A stretch of DNA of 64,000 nt, taken from contig NZ_MRWE01000001.1 in assembly GCF_002093665.1 (NCBI RefSeq), positions 124,001 to 188,000 on the forward strand. Direction: 5' to 3'. This DNA is from Rouxiella badensis. GTDB taxonomy: Bacteria > Pseudomonadota > Gammaproteobacteria > Enterobacterales > Enterobacteriaceae. Each line of letters opens with the position of its first letter. Positions within the stretch are counted from its first letter, which is position 1. Below the pieces are notes generated by a model. That model was not told where the DNA came from. It worked only from the letters and a program-made list of their open reading frames with translations, and did not search any database. Shown in pieces: positions 28,308 through 35,857 of the stretch. The position numbers and the translations under genes were made by a program.

Positions 28308-28463
28308 CTACGCTTTTGGTTCGCTGCGCGACTCTTTCGGATGACCAATTTTAGAAATAAGATTGAACAGCTCACCCATGCCGTAAATCAGCCCAAGTAC
28401 GATGGCGATAAAAATAGGCACCATGATCGCCGCGAAAAGCAAACTTTCAAGTAATTCCAACAT
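28308..28463 (-). CDS. acrZ: AcrZ (YbhT), small AcrAB-TolC accessory protein
   Basis: A 51-codon gene below usual length cut-offs. The product begins [20 protein letters not shown] and continues as a single transmembrane helix ([14 protein letters not shown]) with a short polar tail. E. coli AcrZ (49 aa) begins MLELLKSLVFAVIMVP and has LGLIYGLGEVFN, a clear match. AcrZ binds AcrB in the inner membrane and alters efflux of some drugs such as chloramphenicol and tetracycline. GGGAGAGG lies just upstream of the ATG. Position between modA and modE is the same as in E. coli. Confidence 0.95.
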   Translation of the reverse strand: MLELLESLLFAAIMVPIFIAIVLGLIYGMGELFNLISKIGHPKESRSEPKA

Positions 28464-28687
28464 GCTGGCCTCTCCCTGCTGTTTATCACGCCGTAAGGCG
28501 AATGCAAAAAACTGTTACTAATCTTAACAGTGAAATGGGGTAATTACTTTAGCTTTTCACCGCCTCCTTTTCGAATCCTGCTCTTAACACAGTTTGAGAA
28601 ATCACTTCGATGGGCGACAATAGCGCCTATTGTCAGGTCATGCCTCGTACCATGACTTTTGCTCACGCCAAGGTTGGACTCCTATTT

Positions 28688-29470
28688 ATGCAAGCTGAAA
28701 TCCTGTTAACCCTGAAACTGCAACAGCGCATTTTTGCCGATCCGCGTCGTATCGAATTATTGAAGCAGGTTAAGGTGACCGGCTCGATAAGTCAGGGCGC
28801 CAAACTGGCCGGGGTCAGCTACAAAAGTGCCTGGGATGCGATTAATGAGATGAATCAGCTGGCGGATGAGACGCTGGTTGAACGCAATACCGGCGGCAAA
28901 GGCGGCGGCGGCGCGCAGTTGACCCGCTACGGCGAGAGGTTGATTCAGCTCTATGACCTGCTGGCACAAATCCAGCAAAAGGCTTTTGACGTGCTTAAAG
29001 ATGATGGCCTGCCGCTCGACAGTTTGCTGGCGGCCATCTCGCGTTTCTCACTGCAAACCAGCGCACGCAACCAACTTTTTGGCACCGTTATCGAACGCGA
29101 TAACGAAGAGGTTCAGCAGCATATCAACGTATTGCTTGCCGATGGAAAGACGCGGATTCGTGCCGCCCTCACCCAGCAAAGCGCCGATCGCCTGAGTCTG
29201 GTGCCGGGCAAAGAGATCCTCGCGTTAATCAAGGCACCCTGGATAACGCTGAGCTATCAGTCGACGAATACCGATAACGCACTTGCCGGGAAAGTACAGA
29301 GTATTCAACAAGGTCATGACAACAGCGAGGTTTTGATTGCGTTACAGGCCGGTGAGATTTTATGCGCCACTGTAGCCAGTGCACAGATTGCCGAACTGAA
29401 GCTCAAAGAAGGTGCTGAGGTGTTTGCGCAGTTCGACGCGGACAAGGTGATCGTCGCCACACTTTGCTAA
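28688..29470 (+). CDS. modE: Molybdate-responsive regulator ModE
   Basis: Dimeric regulator that binds molybdate, represses modABC and activates moa and molybdoenzyme genes. The start at 28688 (MQAEILLTLKLQQ) is chosen over 28610 because it equals the E. coli N-terminus; this gives 260 residues (262 in E. coli). The N-terminal winged HTH contains GSISQGAKLAGVSYKSAWDAINEMN (about 32-56). Two Mop/TOBE domains follow (SARNQLFGTV near 126 and a second copy from about 195). Two predicted target sites lie in this window. Confidence 0.96.
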   Translation: MQAEILLTLKLQQRIFADPRRIELLKQVKVTGSISQGAKLAGVSYKSAWDAINEMNQLADETLVERNTGGKGGGGAQLTRYGERLIQLYDLLAQIQQKAFDVLKDDGLPLDSLLAAISRFSLQTSARNQLFGTVIERDNEEVQQHINVLLADGKTRIRAALTQQSADRLSLVPGKEILALIKAPWITLSYQSTNTDNALAGKVQSIQQGHDNSEVLIALQAGEILCATVASAQIAELKLKEGAEVFAQFDADKVIVATLC

Positions 29471-29641
29471 TAATTTATAATATTCAGGATCTTGCATTTT
29501 CAGCGCTGACAGTTTGCAGAATTGTCAATTGACTTGGGCCGGTGATGCGCTTATCCCTGAAATTCTTAAAGGTCTCTTTAGATAAGAATTTCCGGGCAGG
29601 TCACCACGCGCCGCCCCAAGTGATAAGCAGGCAGGAGCAAG

Positions 29642-31129
29642 ATGTCATCATTAAATATTTCACAGGCCATTTTCCGTCTTGGCGATAAGCGCACTCTGGC
29701 ACTTTCCGAGTTGACGCTGCGCCAGGGGGAGTCCTGGGCGTTTGTTGGCTCCAACGGCAGCGGAAAGTCTGCGCTGGCGCGAGCAATTGCCGGTGATTTA
29801 GTGCTGCTGGAAGGCACACGCCATAGCGAGTTTTCTAACGGGGTTCGCCTGTCGTTCGAACAGCTGCAAAAACTGGTTGCCGACGAGTGGCAGCGCAACA
29901 ATACGGATATGCTCAGCGCCGACGAAGACGATACCGGTCGTACCACCGCTGAAATCATTCAGGAGCAGGTGCATGATGCGGCGCGCTGCGAGGCTTTGGC
30001 TACGCAATTCGGTATCGCTCATCTGCTGACGCGACGCTTCAAATATCTCTCAACCGGCGAAACCCGCAAGACGCTGCTTTGTCAGGTGCTAATGCAACAG
30101 CCGGACCTGCTGGTGTTAGATGAACCTTTCGACGGGCTGGACGTGAAAGCGCGTGAACAGCTGGCGGACACCTTGGCCGAGTTGGCGGGCAAAGGTCAGA
30201 CGATGGTGCTGGTATTAAACCGTTTCGACGATATTCCTGCCTTTGTTCAGCACGTTGGCGTACTGGCTGACTGCACACTGGCCTCGGTTGGCCCCCGCGA
30301 GCAGGTGCTTTCTGACGCCCTGGTCGCACAGCTGGCACACAGCGAAACGCTGAGCGGCCTTCAGCTTCCCGAAAGTGAAGATCCGACGCAAAACGTCTCG
30401 CCTCCACGCGACCAGCCGCTGATTGTGCTGCGCAACGGCGTGGTGCAATACAATGATAAGCCTATTTTGCACGGTCTGACGTGGCAGGTTGACCCCGGCC
30501 AGCACTGGCAGATTGTCGGGCAAAACGGCGCAGGCAAATCGACGTTGTTGAGTCTGATAACCGGCGATCACGCGCAGGGCTACAGCAACGATTTAACGCT
30601 GTTTGGCCGCCGTCGCGGCAGCGGCGAGACCATCTGGGACATCAAGCGGCACATCGGTTACGTCAGCAGCAGCCTGCATCTCGACTACCGCGTAAGCTCG
30701 AACGTGCGCAACGTTATTTTGTCGGGATTCTTTGATTCAATTGGTATTTATCAGGCGGTGTCGGACAGACAGCAGCAGTTGACGACGCAATGGCTTGAAC
30801 TGCTCGGCCTCGGCGGACGCACGGCTGACACGCCGTTCCACAGCTTGTCCTGGGGCCAACAGCGTTTGGCGCTGATCGCTCGTGCGCTGGTGAAGCATCC
30901 TGCGCTGCTGATTCTCGACGAGCCTTTACAGGGTCTCGACCCCATCAACCGCCAGCTGGTGCGTCGCTTCATCGACGTCCTGATCGGTGAAGGGAAAACT
31001 CAGCTGCTGTTCGTCTCGCACCACGCCGAGGACGCCCCGCAGTGCATCACTCACCGACTGAGTTTTGTGCCTGAGGGAGAGATTTATGGCTATCAGATTG
31101 ACACACTGCCGGCGGCACGCTCGGTATAA
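29642..31129 (+). CDS. modF: ModF, tandem ABC ATPase of the molybdate locus
   Basis: A 495-residue protein with two ABC ATPase domains and no membrane part. Domain 1 has Walker A GSNGSGKSA (about 38-46), signature LSTGETRKTLL and Walker B LLVLDEPFDGLD. Domain 2 has GQNGAGKST (about 293-301), signature LSWGQQRLALIARAL and LLILDEPLQGLD. It matches E. coli ModF (490 aa, formerly PhrA), located between modE and gal. Mutants have little effect on molybdate transport, so its role is unresolved. AGGAG precedes the ATG; 171 bases separate it from modE. Confidence 0.93.
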   Translation: MSSLNISQAIFRLGDKRTLALSELTLRQGESWAFVGSNGSGKSALARAIAGDLVLLEGTRHSEFSNGVRLSFEQLQKLVADEWQRNNTDMLSADEDDTGRTTAEIIQEQVHDAARCEALATQFGIAHLLTRRFKYLSTGETRKTLLCQVLMQQPDLLVLDEPFDGLDVKAREQLADTLAELAGKGQTMVLVLNRFDDIPAFVQHVGVLADCTLASVGPREQVLSDALVAQLAHSETLSGLQLPESEDPTQNVSPPRDQPLIVLRNGVVQYNDKPILHGLTWQVDPGQHWQIVGQNGAGKSTLLSLITGDHAQGYSNDLTLFGRRRGSGETIWDIKRHIGYVSSSLHLDYRVSSNVRNVILSGFFDSIGIYQAVSDRQQQLTTQWLELLGLGGRTADTPFHSLSWGQQRLALIARALVKHPALLILDEPLQGLDPINRQLVRRFIDVLIGEGKTQLLFVSHHAEDAPQCITHRLSFVPEGEIYGYQIDTLPAARSV

Positions 31130-31148
31130 CTGAAACTCTCTATTCTCG

Positions 31149-31170
31149 TCGATGGGCGGCCGCCCATCGA
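31149..31170. terminator. Perfect 22-bp palindrome after modF
   Basis: Each strand reads TCGATGGGCGG followed by its exact complement, with no spacer, starting 20 bases after the modF stop. It could fold as a very stable stem and act in termination, but no T-run follows (CCTTGCTTTA). A protein site is the alternative. Confidence 0.45.
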
Positions 31171-31272
31171 CCTTGCTTTAGCAGCCCAGACGCAACCTAA
31201 AGCTTCCTTAACTCCTCTTAATCTTTTTCCTAAAATTAACCTTGCATGACAATATCCATTTAAAAAAACTTG

Positions 31273-31288
31273 ATGTAACCGATTACAC
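31273..31288. promoter_or_regulatory. Additional upstream GalR/GalS-type operator
   Basis: ATGTAACCGATTACAC matches the 16-bp GalR consensus (GTGTAANCGNTTACAC) at all but the first base, a better match than either of the two conventional sites. Its centre (31280.5) lies exactly 100 bp upstream of the external operator and 210 bp upstream of the internal one. A possible promoter overlaps it (TTGATG 31270-31275, 19-base spacer, TATTAT 31295-31300). Confidence 0.7.
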
Positions 31289-31372
31289 TTCAGGTATTAT
31301 AAGGATTGTGTTGGCAAAAATACGCCGCTTTACCCCGTTGGTGCGAGGTTTACGGGGGTGATAAACTAAGGG

Positions 31373-31388
31373 GTGTAAGCGATTTCAT
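31373..31388. promoter_or_regulatory. gal external operator (OE) for GalR/GalS
   Basis: GTGTAAGCGATTTCAT matches the GalR consensus at 12 of its 14 defined positions. It is centred at about -59.5 relative to the predicted gal start site, the place of OE in E. coli (-60.5). It is 110 bp from the internal operator; the E. coli spacing is about 114 bp. Confidence 0.75.
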
Positions 31389-31433
31389 TTTATAAGATGG
31401 ATCACCTTTTTACGCGCCACAGCATGATATTGT
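31388..31433 (+). promoter_or_regulatory. galE promoter with CRP-type site and extended -10
   Basis: An extended -10 element TGA-TATTGT (31425-31433) predicts transcription from about 31440. E. coli galP1 has TGC-TATGGT. A CRP-like site is centred at 31398.5 (right half GATCACC good, left half poor), which is -41.5 to the predicted start, the class II position of E. coli galP1. No -35 hexamer is evident, in keeping with CRP dependence. Confidence 0.6.
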
Positions 31434-31463
31434 TGTCAACATCAATACCTTCAAGGAGTCGAT

Positions 31464-32480
31464 ATGTACGTTCTAGTTACCGGTGGTAGCGGTTACATTG
31501 GTAGTCACACTTGCGTTCAATTAATCAAAGCGGGCTATGAGCCAATCATTCTGGACAATCTTTGCAACAGCAAAGCCAGCGTTTTGGAACGCATTACTAC
31601 TCTGACAGGTAAAACCCCTATCCTCTATCAGGGCGACATCCGCGATCGCGCCCTGCTGGACAAAATCTTCAAAGAACACCCAATCCATTCGGTCATTCAC
31701 TTCGCTGGCCTGAAGGCCGTTGGCGAGTCGGTGAACAAGCCGATGGAATACTACGATAACAACGTTTACGGCTCGCTGGTGCTGGTTGAAGCGATGCGCG
31801 CCGCTGGCGTCACCAACCTTATCTTCAGCTCCTCCGCCACCGTGTATGGCGATCAGCCTAAGACCCCTTACGTTGAAGATTTCCCAACCGGAACACCGTC
31901 GAGCCCTTACGGGCGCAGCAAACTGATGGTTGAGCAGGTTCTGCAGGACCTTCAGCGCGCGGAGCCAAACTGGAGCATCTCGTTATTGCGCTACTTCAAC
32001 CCGGTCGGCGCGCACCCGTCTGGCCTAATGGGCGAAGACCCGCAGGGCATTCCAAACAACCTGATGCCGTTTATCGCGCAGGTTGCCGTAGGCCGTCGCG
32101 ACTCGCTGTCAGTGTTCGGTAACGACTACGACACGCCAGACGGTACCTGTCTGCGTGACTACATTCACGTGGTTGACCTGGCCGACGGCCACCTCGCCGC
32201 GATGAAAACGCTGCATAACAAGCCAGGCGTCCATATCTATAACCTCGGCGCTGGCGTCGGCAAGAGCGTGCTGGAAGTGATCAACGCCTTCAGCGATGCC
32301 TGCGGCAAGCCGGTTAACTATCACTTTGCACCACGCCGCGCTGGCGATCTGCCTGCTTACTGGGCCGAGCCGAGCAAAGCTGCCAAAGAACTGAATTGGC
32401 GCGTCAGCCGTACTCTGGAAGATATGGCTGCTGATACCTGGCTGTGGCAATCAAACAACCCACAGGGCTATCCAGACTAA
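31464..32480 (+). CDS. galE: UDP-glucose 4-epimerase GalE
   Basis: Interconverts UDP-galactose and UDP-glucose, completing the Leloir pathway and supplying UDP-galactose for surface polysaccharide. The 338-residue short-chain dehydrogenase-fold protein has the NAD motif GGSGYIG (residues 7-13), the catalytic Ser in FSSSATVYG (about 124) and the YxxxK motif YGRSK (about 149-153). AAGGAG lies before the ATG. Codons 7-12 double as the internal Gal repressor operator. First gene of galETKM. Confidence 0.98.
   Translation: MYVLVTGGSGYIGSHTCVQLIKAGYEPIILDNLCNSKASVLERITTLTGKTPILYQGDIRDRALLDKIFKEHPIHSVIHFAGLKAVGESVNKPMEYYDNNVYGSLVLVEAMRAAGVTNLIFSSSATVYGDQPKTPYVEDFPTGTPSSPYGRSKLMVEQVLQDLQRAEPNWSISLLRYFNPVGAHPSGLMGEDPQGIPNNLMPFIAQVAVGRRDSLSVFGNDYDTPDGTCLRDYIHVVDLADGHLAAMKTLHNKPGVHIYNLGAGVGKSVLEVINAFSDACGKPVNYHFAPRRAGDLPAYWAEPSKAAKELNWRVSRTLEDMAADTWLWQSNNPQGYPD
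31483..31498. promoter_or_regulatory. gal internal operator (OI) within galE
   Basis: GTGGTAGCGGTTACAT, within the coding sequence for GGSGYI, is identical to the E. coli internal gal operator. In E. coli GalR bound at OE and OI, with HU, forms a repression loop. Confidence 0.85.
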
Positions 32481-32489
32481 GGAAATGTA

Positions 32490-33539
32490 ATGTCCAGTTT
32501 TGACCCAAAAGAGCATCCGCACCGCCGCTATAATCCGCTGAGCGATCAGTGGATTTTGGTGAGTCCGCATCGGGCCAAGCGCCCATGGCAAGGTCAGCAG
32601 GAGACGCCGTCGCAGGAAACGCTGCCGGCACACGATCCTGACTGCTTCCTGTGCCCGGGCAATACCCGCGTGACCGGTGACGTGAATCCTGACTACCAAG
32701 GCACGCACGTTTTCACTAACGATTTTGCGGCGTTGATGCCGGATACGCCTTTCGCACCAGAAAGTGACGATCCGCTGATGCGTTGTCAGAGCGCGCGCGG
32801 CACCAGTCGGGTTATCTGCTTCTCGCCAGACCACAGCAAAACGCTGCCTCAGCTGTCGCTCGAGGCGCTGGAGAAAGTGGTTACCACCTGGCAGGAACAG
32901 AGTGCTGATTTGGGCAAAACTTATCCCTGGGTTCAGGTATTTGAAAACAAGGGGGCGGCGATGGGATGTTCCAACCCGCACCCGCACGGTCAAATCTGGG
33001 CCAACAGCTTTTTGCCGAACGAAGCCGAGCGTGAAGACCACCTGCAGCGTCAGTATATGGCGCAGCACGGCTCTTCCATGCTGCTTGACTACGTACAGCG
33101 TGAGCTGGCCGACGGCAGCCGCACGGTAGTCGAAACCGAACACTGGCTGGCGGTTGTCCCTTATTGGGCCGCCTGGCCTTTCGAAACCCTGCTGCTGCCG
33201 AAGGCGAAAGTGCTGCGCCTTACCGAACTCGATGAGGCACAGCGTACCTGTCTGGCGCTGACGCTCAAAAAGCTGACCAGCCGCTATGACAACCTGTTCC
33301 AGTGCTCTTTCCCGTACTCAATGGGCTGGCACGGCGCACCTTTCCGCGAAGGCAACGACGCGCACTGGCAGCTGCATGCACACTTTTATCCGCCGTTACT
33401 GCGCTCAGCGACGGTAAGAAAATTCATGGTTGGCTATGAAATGCTGGCCGAAACACAACGTGACCTGACCGCCGAGCAGGCCGCAGAGCGCCTACGGGCA
33501 GTGAGTGACGTTCATTATCGTGAGGCCGGAGTAAAATGA
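32490..33539 (+). CDS. galT: Galactose-1-phosphate uridylyltransferase GalT
   Basis: Transfers UMP from UDP-glucose to galactose-1-phosphate through a uridylylated histidine. The 349-residue HIT-superfamily protein has the active-site HPH in [12 protein letters not shown] (about residues 161-172) and zinc ligands in the CLCPGN region (about 52-57). It lies 9 bases after galE and overlaps the galK start. Confidence 0.98.
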   Translation: MSSFDPKEHPHRRYNPLSDQWILVSPHRAKRPWQGQQETPSQETLPAHDPDCFLCPGNTRVTGDVNPDYQGTHVFTNDFAALMPDTPFAPESDDPLMRCQSARGTSRVICFSPDHSKTLPQLSLEALEKVVTTWQEQSADLGKTYPWVQVFENKGAAMGCSNPHPHGQIWANSFLPNEAEREDHLQRQYMAQHGSSMLLDYVQRELADGSRTVVETEHWLAVVPYWAAWPFETLLLPKAKVLRLTELDEAQRTCLALTLKKLTSRYDNLFQCSFPYSMGWHGAPFREGNDAHWQLHAHFYPPLLRSATVRKFMVGYEMLAETQRDLTAEQAAERLRAVSDVHYREAGVK

Positions 33540-34687
33540 TGGAATTGAAAAACAAGACCTTGAAGATTTTTGAAGAAACATTTGGCTATCCGGCCACTAT
33601 CACCATTAAAGCTCCGGGCCGTGTGAACCTGATTGGCGAACACACCGACTATAACGACGGTTTCGTTTTACCCTGCGCTATCGATTACGAAACCGTGATC
33701 GCCTGCGGCCAACGCAATGACCGCATCATCCGCGTGATTGCCGCCGATTACGACAACCAGCAGGACGAATTCTCGCTCGACGAAGCGATTGTCAGCACCG
33801 ACGCGCTGCCTTGGGCCAACTACGTTCGCGGCGTGGTGAAACACCTGCTGCTGCGCAACAGCGACTTCTCTGGCGCGGATATGGTGATTAGCGGCAATGT
33901 GCCTCAGGGTGCAGGCCTCAGCTCTTCAGCCTCGCTAGAAGTGGCCGTCGGCCAGGCGCTAAAAAGCCTGTATGACCTGCCCGTCGACGGCGTGCAGTTA
34001 GCGCTCAACGGTCAGGAAGCGGAAAACCAGTTCGTGGGCTGCAACTGCGGCATCATGGACCAGCTGATTTCCGCACTGGGCAAGGAAGATCACGCCCTGC
34101 TGATCGACTGCCGTTCGCTGGAAACCAAAGCCGTTTCGATGCCGAAAGACGCGTCCGTAGTGATTATTAACTCTAACGTTAAACGCGGTCTGGTCGACAG
34201 CGAATACAACACGCGTCGCAAACAGTGTGAGGAAGCTGCGCGCTTCTTCGGCGTGAAGGCGCTGCGTGATGTCAACCTCGCAGAGTTCGCTGAAAAGGAA
34301 CAAGGTCTGGATCCGATGACCGCTCGCCGTGCGCGCCACGTCATTACTGAAAACGACCGTACCGAGGCCGCGGCTATCGCGTTGAGCCACGGCGACCTGA
34401 AAAAAATGGGCCTGCTGATGGCCGAGTCTCATGCCTCAATGCGCGACGATTTCGAAATTACCGTTCCGCCTATCGACACGCTGGTCGAGATTGTTAAATC
34501 GGTGATCGGCGATCGTGGCGGCGTGCGTATGACCGGCGGCGGTTTCGGCGGCTGCATCGTCGCCCTGATACCAAGCGAGCTGGTCGAAAAGGTGCGTAAA
34601 ACCGTGGAACACGAATATCACGCCAAAACCGGGATTAAAGAGACGTTCTACGTCTGCCATGCCTCGGAAGGAGCCAGCGTATGTTAA
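33536..34687 (+). CDS. galK: Galactokinase GalK
   Basis: Phosphorylates D-galactose with ATP at C1. The 383-residue GHMP kinase has the galactokinase signature [19 protein letters not shown] (about 27-45), the ATP-binding [16 protein letters not shown] (about 122-137) and the C-terminal [10 protein letters not shown]. Two consecutive ATG codons at 33536 and 33539 can start it; the first overlaps the galT stop as ATGATG. Confidence 0.97.
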   Translation: MMELKNKTLKIFEETFGYPATITIKAPGRVNLIGEHTDYNDGFVLPCAIDYETVIACGQRNDRIIRVIAADYDNQQDEFSLDEAIVSTDALPWANYVRGVVKHLLLRNSDFSGADMVISGNVPQGAGLSSSASLEVAVGQALKSLYDLPVDGVQLALNGQEAENQFVGCNCGIMDQLISALGKEDHALLIDCRSLETKAVSMPKDASVVIINSNVKRGLVDSEYNTRRKQCEEAARFFGVKALRDVNLAEFAEKEQGLDPMTARRARHVITENDRTEAAAIALSHGDLKKMGLLMAESHASMRDDFEITVPPIDTLVEIVKSVIGDRGGVRMTGGGFGGCIVALIPSELVEKVRKTVEHEYHAKTGIKETFYVCHASEGASVC

Positions 34688-35727
34688 CGCCAGTCAGCAC
34701 CCAGCGAGCCCCAGACGGCTCGCCTTTTCAGTTGGTTACGCTTAAAAACCCTGCGGGGACAACGGCTACCTTTATGGATTGGGGTGCGACCTGGTTGTCT
34801 TTCGTCCTGCCTTTGGCGGATGGCGAACGCCGCGAGCTGCTGCTGGGCTGCCAAAGCCCGGAAGAGTATGTCAACCAGAGCGCCTATCTAGGCGCAACGG
34901 TCGGCCGTTATGCCAACCGTATCGCGCGTTCGCAATTCCAAATTGACTGTAAACCCCATCTGCTGGTCGCCAATCAGGGCGTCCACCAGCTGCACGGTGG
35001 ACCGGAAGGGTTCAACGCTCGTCGTTGGAAAATCCTTAACTACACTGAGCAGAAAGTCAGTTTCCAGCTGGTGTCGCCGGACGGCGATCAGGGGTATCCG
35101 GGGGAATTGACGGCGGAGGTCCACTACGTGCTGACCGACGATAACCGTCTTGAAATCAGCTATAAGGCACAGGTTGATAAGCTGTGTCCGGTCAATCTGA
35201 CCAATCACGCCTATTTCAATCTCGACGGCGAGGGGCATGACGTCCGCAAACACAGACTTCAGCTGTTTGCCGAACGTTTCCTGCCTATCGACAGCGACGG
35301 TATTCCCTGTGCAGATCTCACCTCGGTGCAGCAGACCGGCATGGATTTCCGCACGCCGAAAACGCTCGCGCAGGACTTCCTCAAGGATCGCGACCAGCAG
35401 CGCGTTAAGGGCTATGACCACGCGTACCTACTGTATGCCACCTGTAATGCGAGCGACAATCCGGCGGCTAATCTGTGGTCTTCCGATGACAAGGTCAAGA
35501 TGACGGTCTTTACTTCGGCCCCAGCCCTGCAGCTCTACACCGGTAACTTCCTCAACGGTACGCCAAACCGCACGGGTGGGCAGTACGCCAACTACAGCGG
35601 CGTGGCGCTCGAGAGCGAGTTCCTGCCGGACAGTCCCAATCACTCGACCTGGCCGCAGCCAAGTTGCTGGATAAAACCGGGTCAGACCTACCGTTCGGCC
35701 ACGGTTTACCAGTTCTTTGCACTTTAA
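34681..35727 (+). CDS. galM: Galactose mutarotase (aldose 1-epimerase) GalM
   Basis: Converts beta- to alpha-D-galactose for GalK. The 348 residues have [16 protein letters not shown] (about 72-87), catalytic His regions HQLHGG (about 103-108) and [12 protein letters not shown] (about 175-186), and the Glu near the C-terminus in [16 protein letters not shown]. It overlaps the end of galK by seven bases and closes the operon. Confidence 0.97.
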   Translation: MLTPVSTQRAPDGSPFQLVTLKNPAGTTATFMDWGATWLSFVLPLADGERRELLLGCQSPEEYVNQSAYLGATVGRYANRIARSQFQIDCKPHLLVANQGVHQLHGGPEGFNARRWKILNYTEQKVSFQLVSPDGDQGYPGELTAEVHYVLTDDNRLEISYKAQVDKLCPVNLTNHAYFNLDGEGHDVRKHRLQLFAERFLPIDSDGIPCADLTSVQQTGMDFRTPKTLAQDFLKDRDQQRVKGYDHAYLLYATCNASDNPAANLWSSDDKVKMTVFTSAPALQLYTGNFLNGTPNRTGGQYANYSGVALESEFLPDSPNHSTWPQPSCWIKPGQTYRSATVYQFFAL

Positions 35728-35744
35728 CTCTAACGCTGCTGCAT

Positions 35745-35782
35745 AAAAAAGGGCCATCGGCATAATGCGGATGGCCCTTTTA
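35745..35782 (+). terminator. Terminator of galETKM
   Basis: Hairpin AAAGGGCCATC / GATGGCCCTTT followed by T-rich sequence, starting 18 bases after galM. Confidence 0.85.
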
Positions 35783-35800
35783 CATTGCGGACTTCGAAAT

Positions 35801-35829
35801 TAAAAATAAGCCGGGGATTATCCCGGCTT
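35801..35829 (-). terminator. Terminator of the TonB-dependent receptor gene
   Basis: On the minus strand AAGCCGGG / CCCGGCTT with a six-base loop is followed by ATTTTTA, 28 bases after the receptor stop. Confidence 0.8.
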
Positions 35830-35857
35830 TTACTATTACCCTAACCTATTCAGACCC

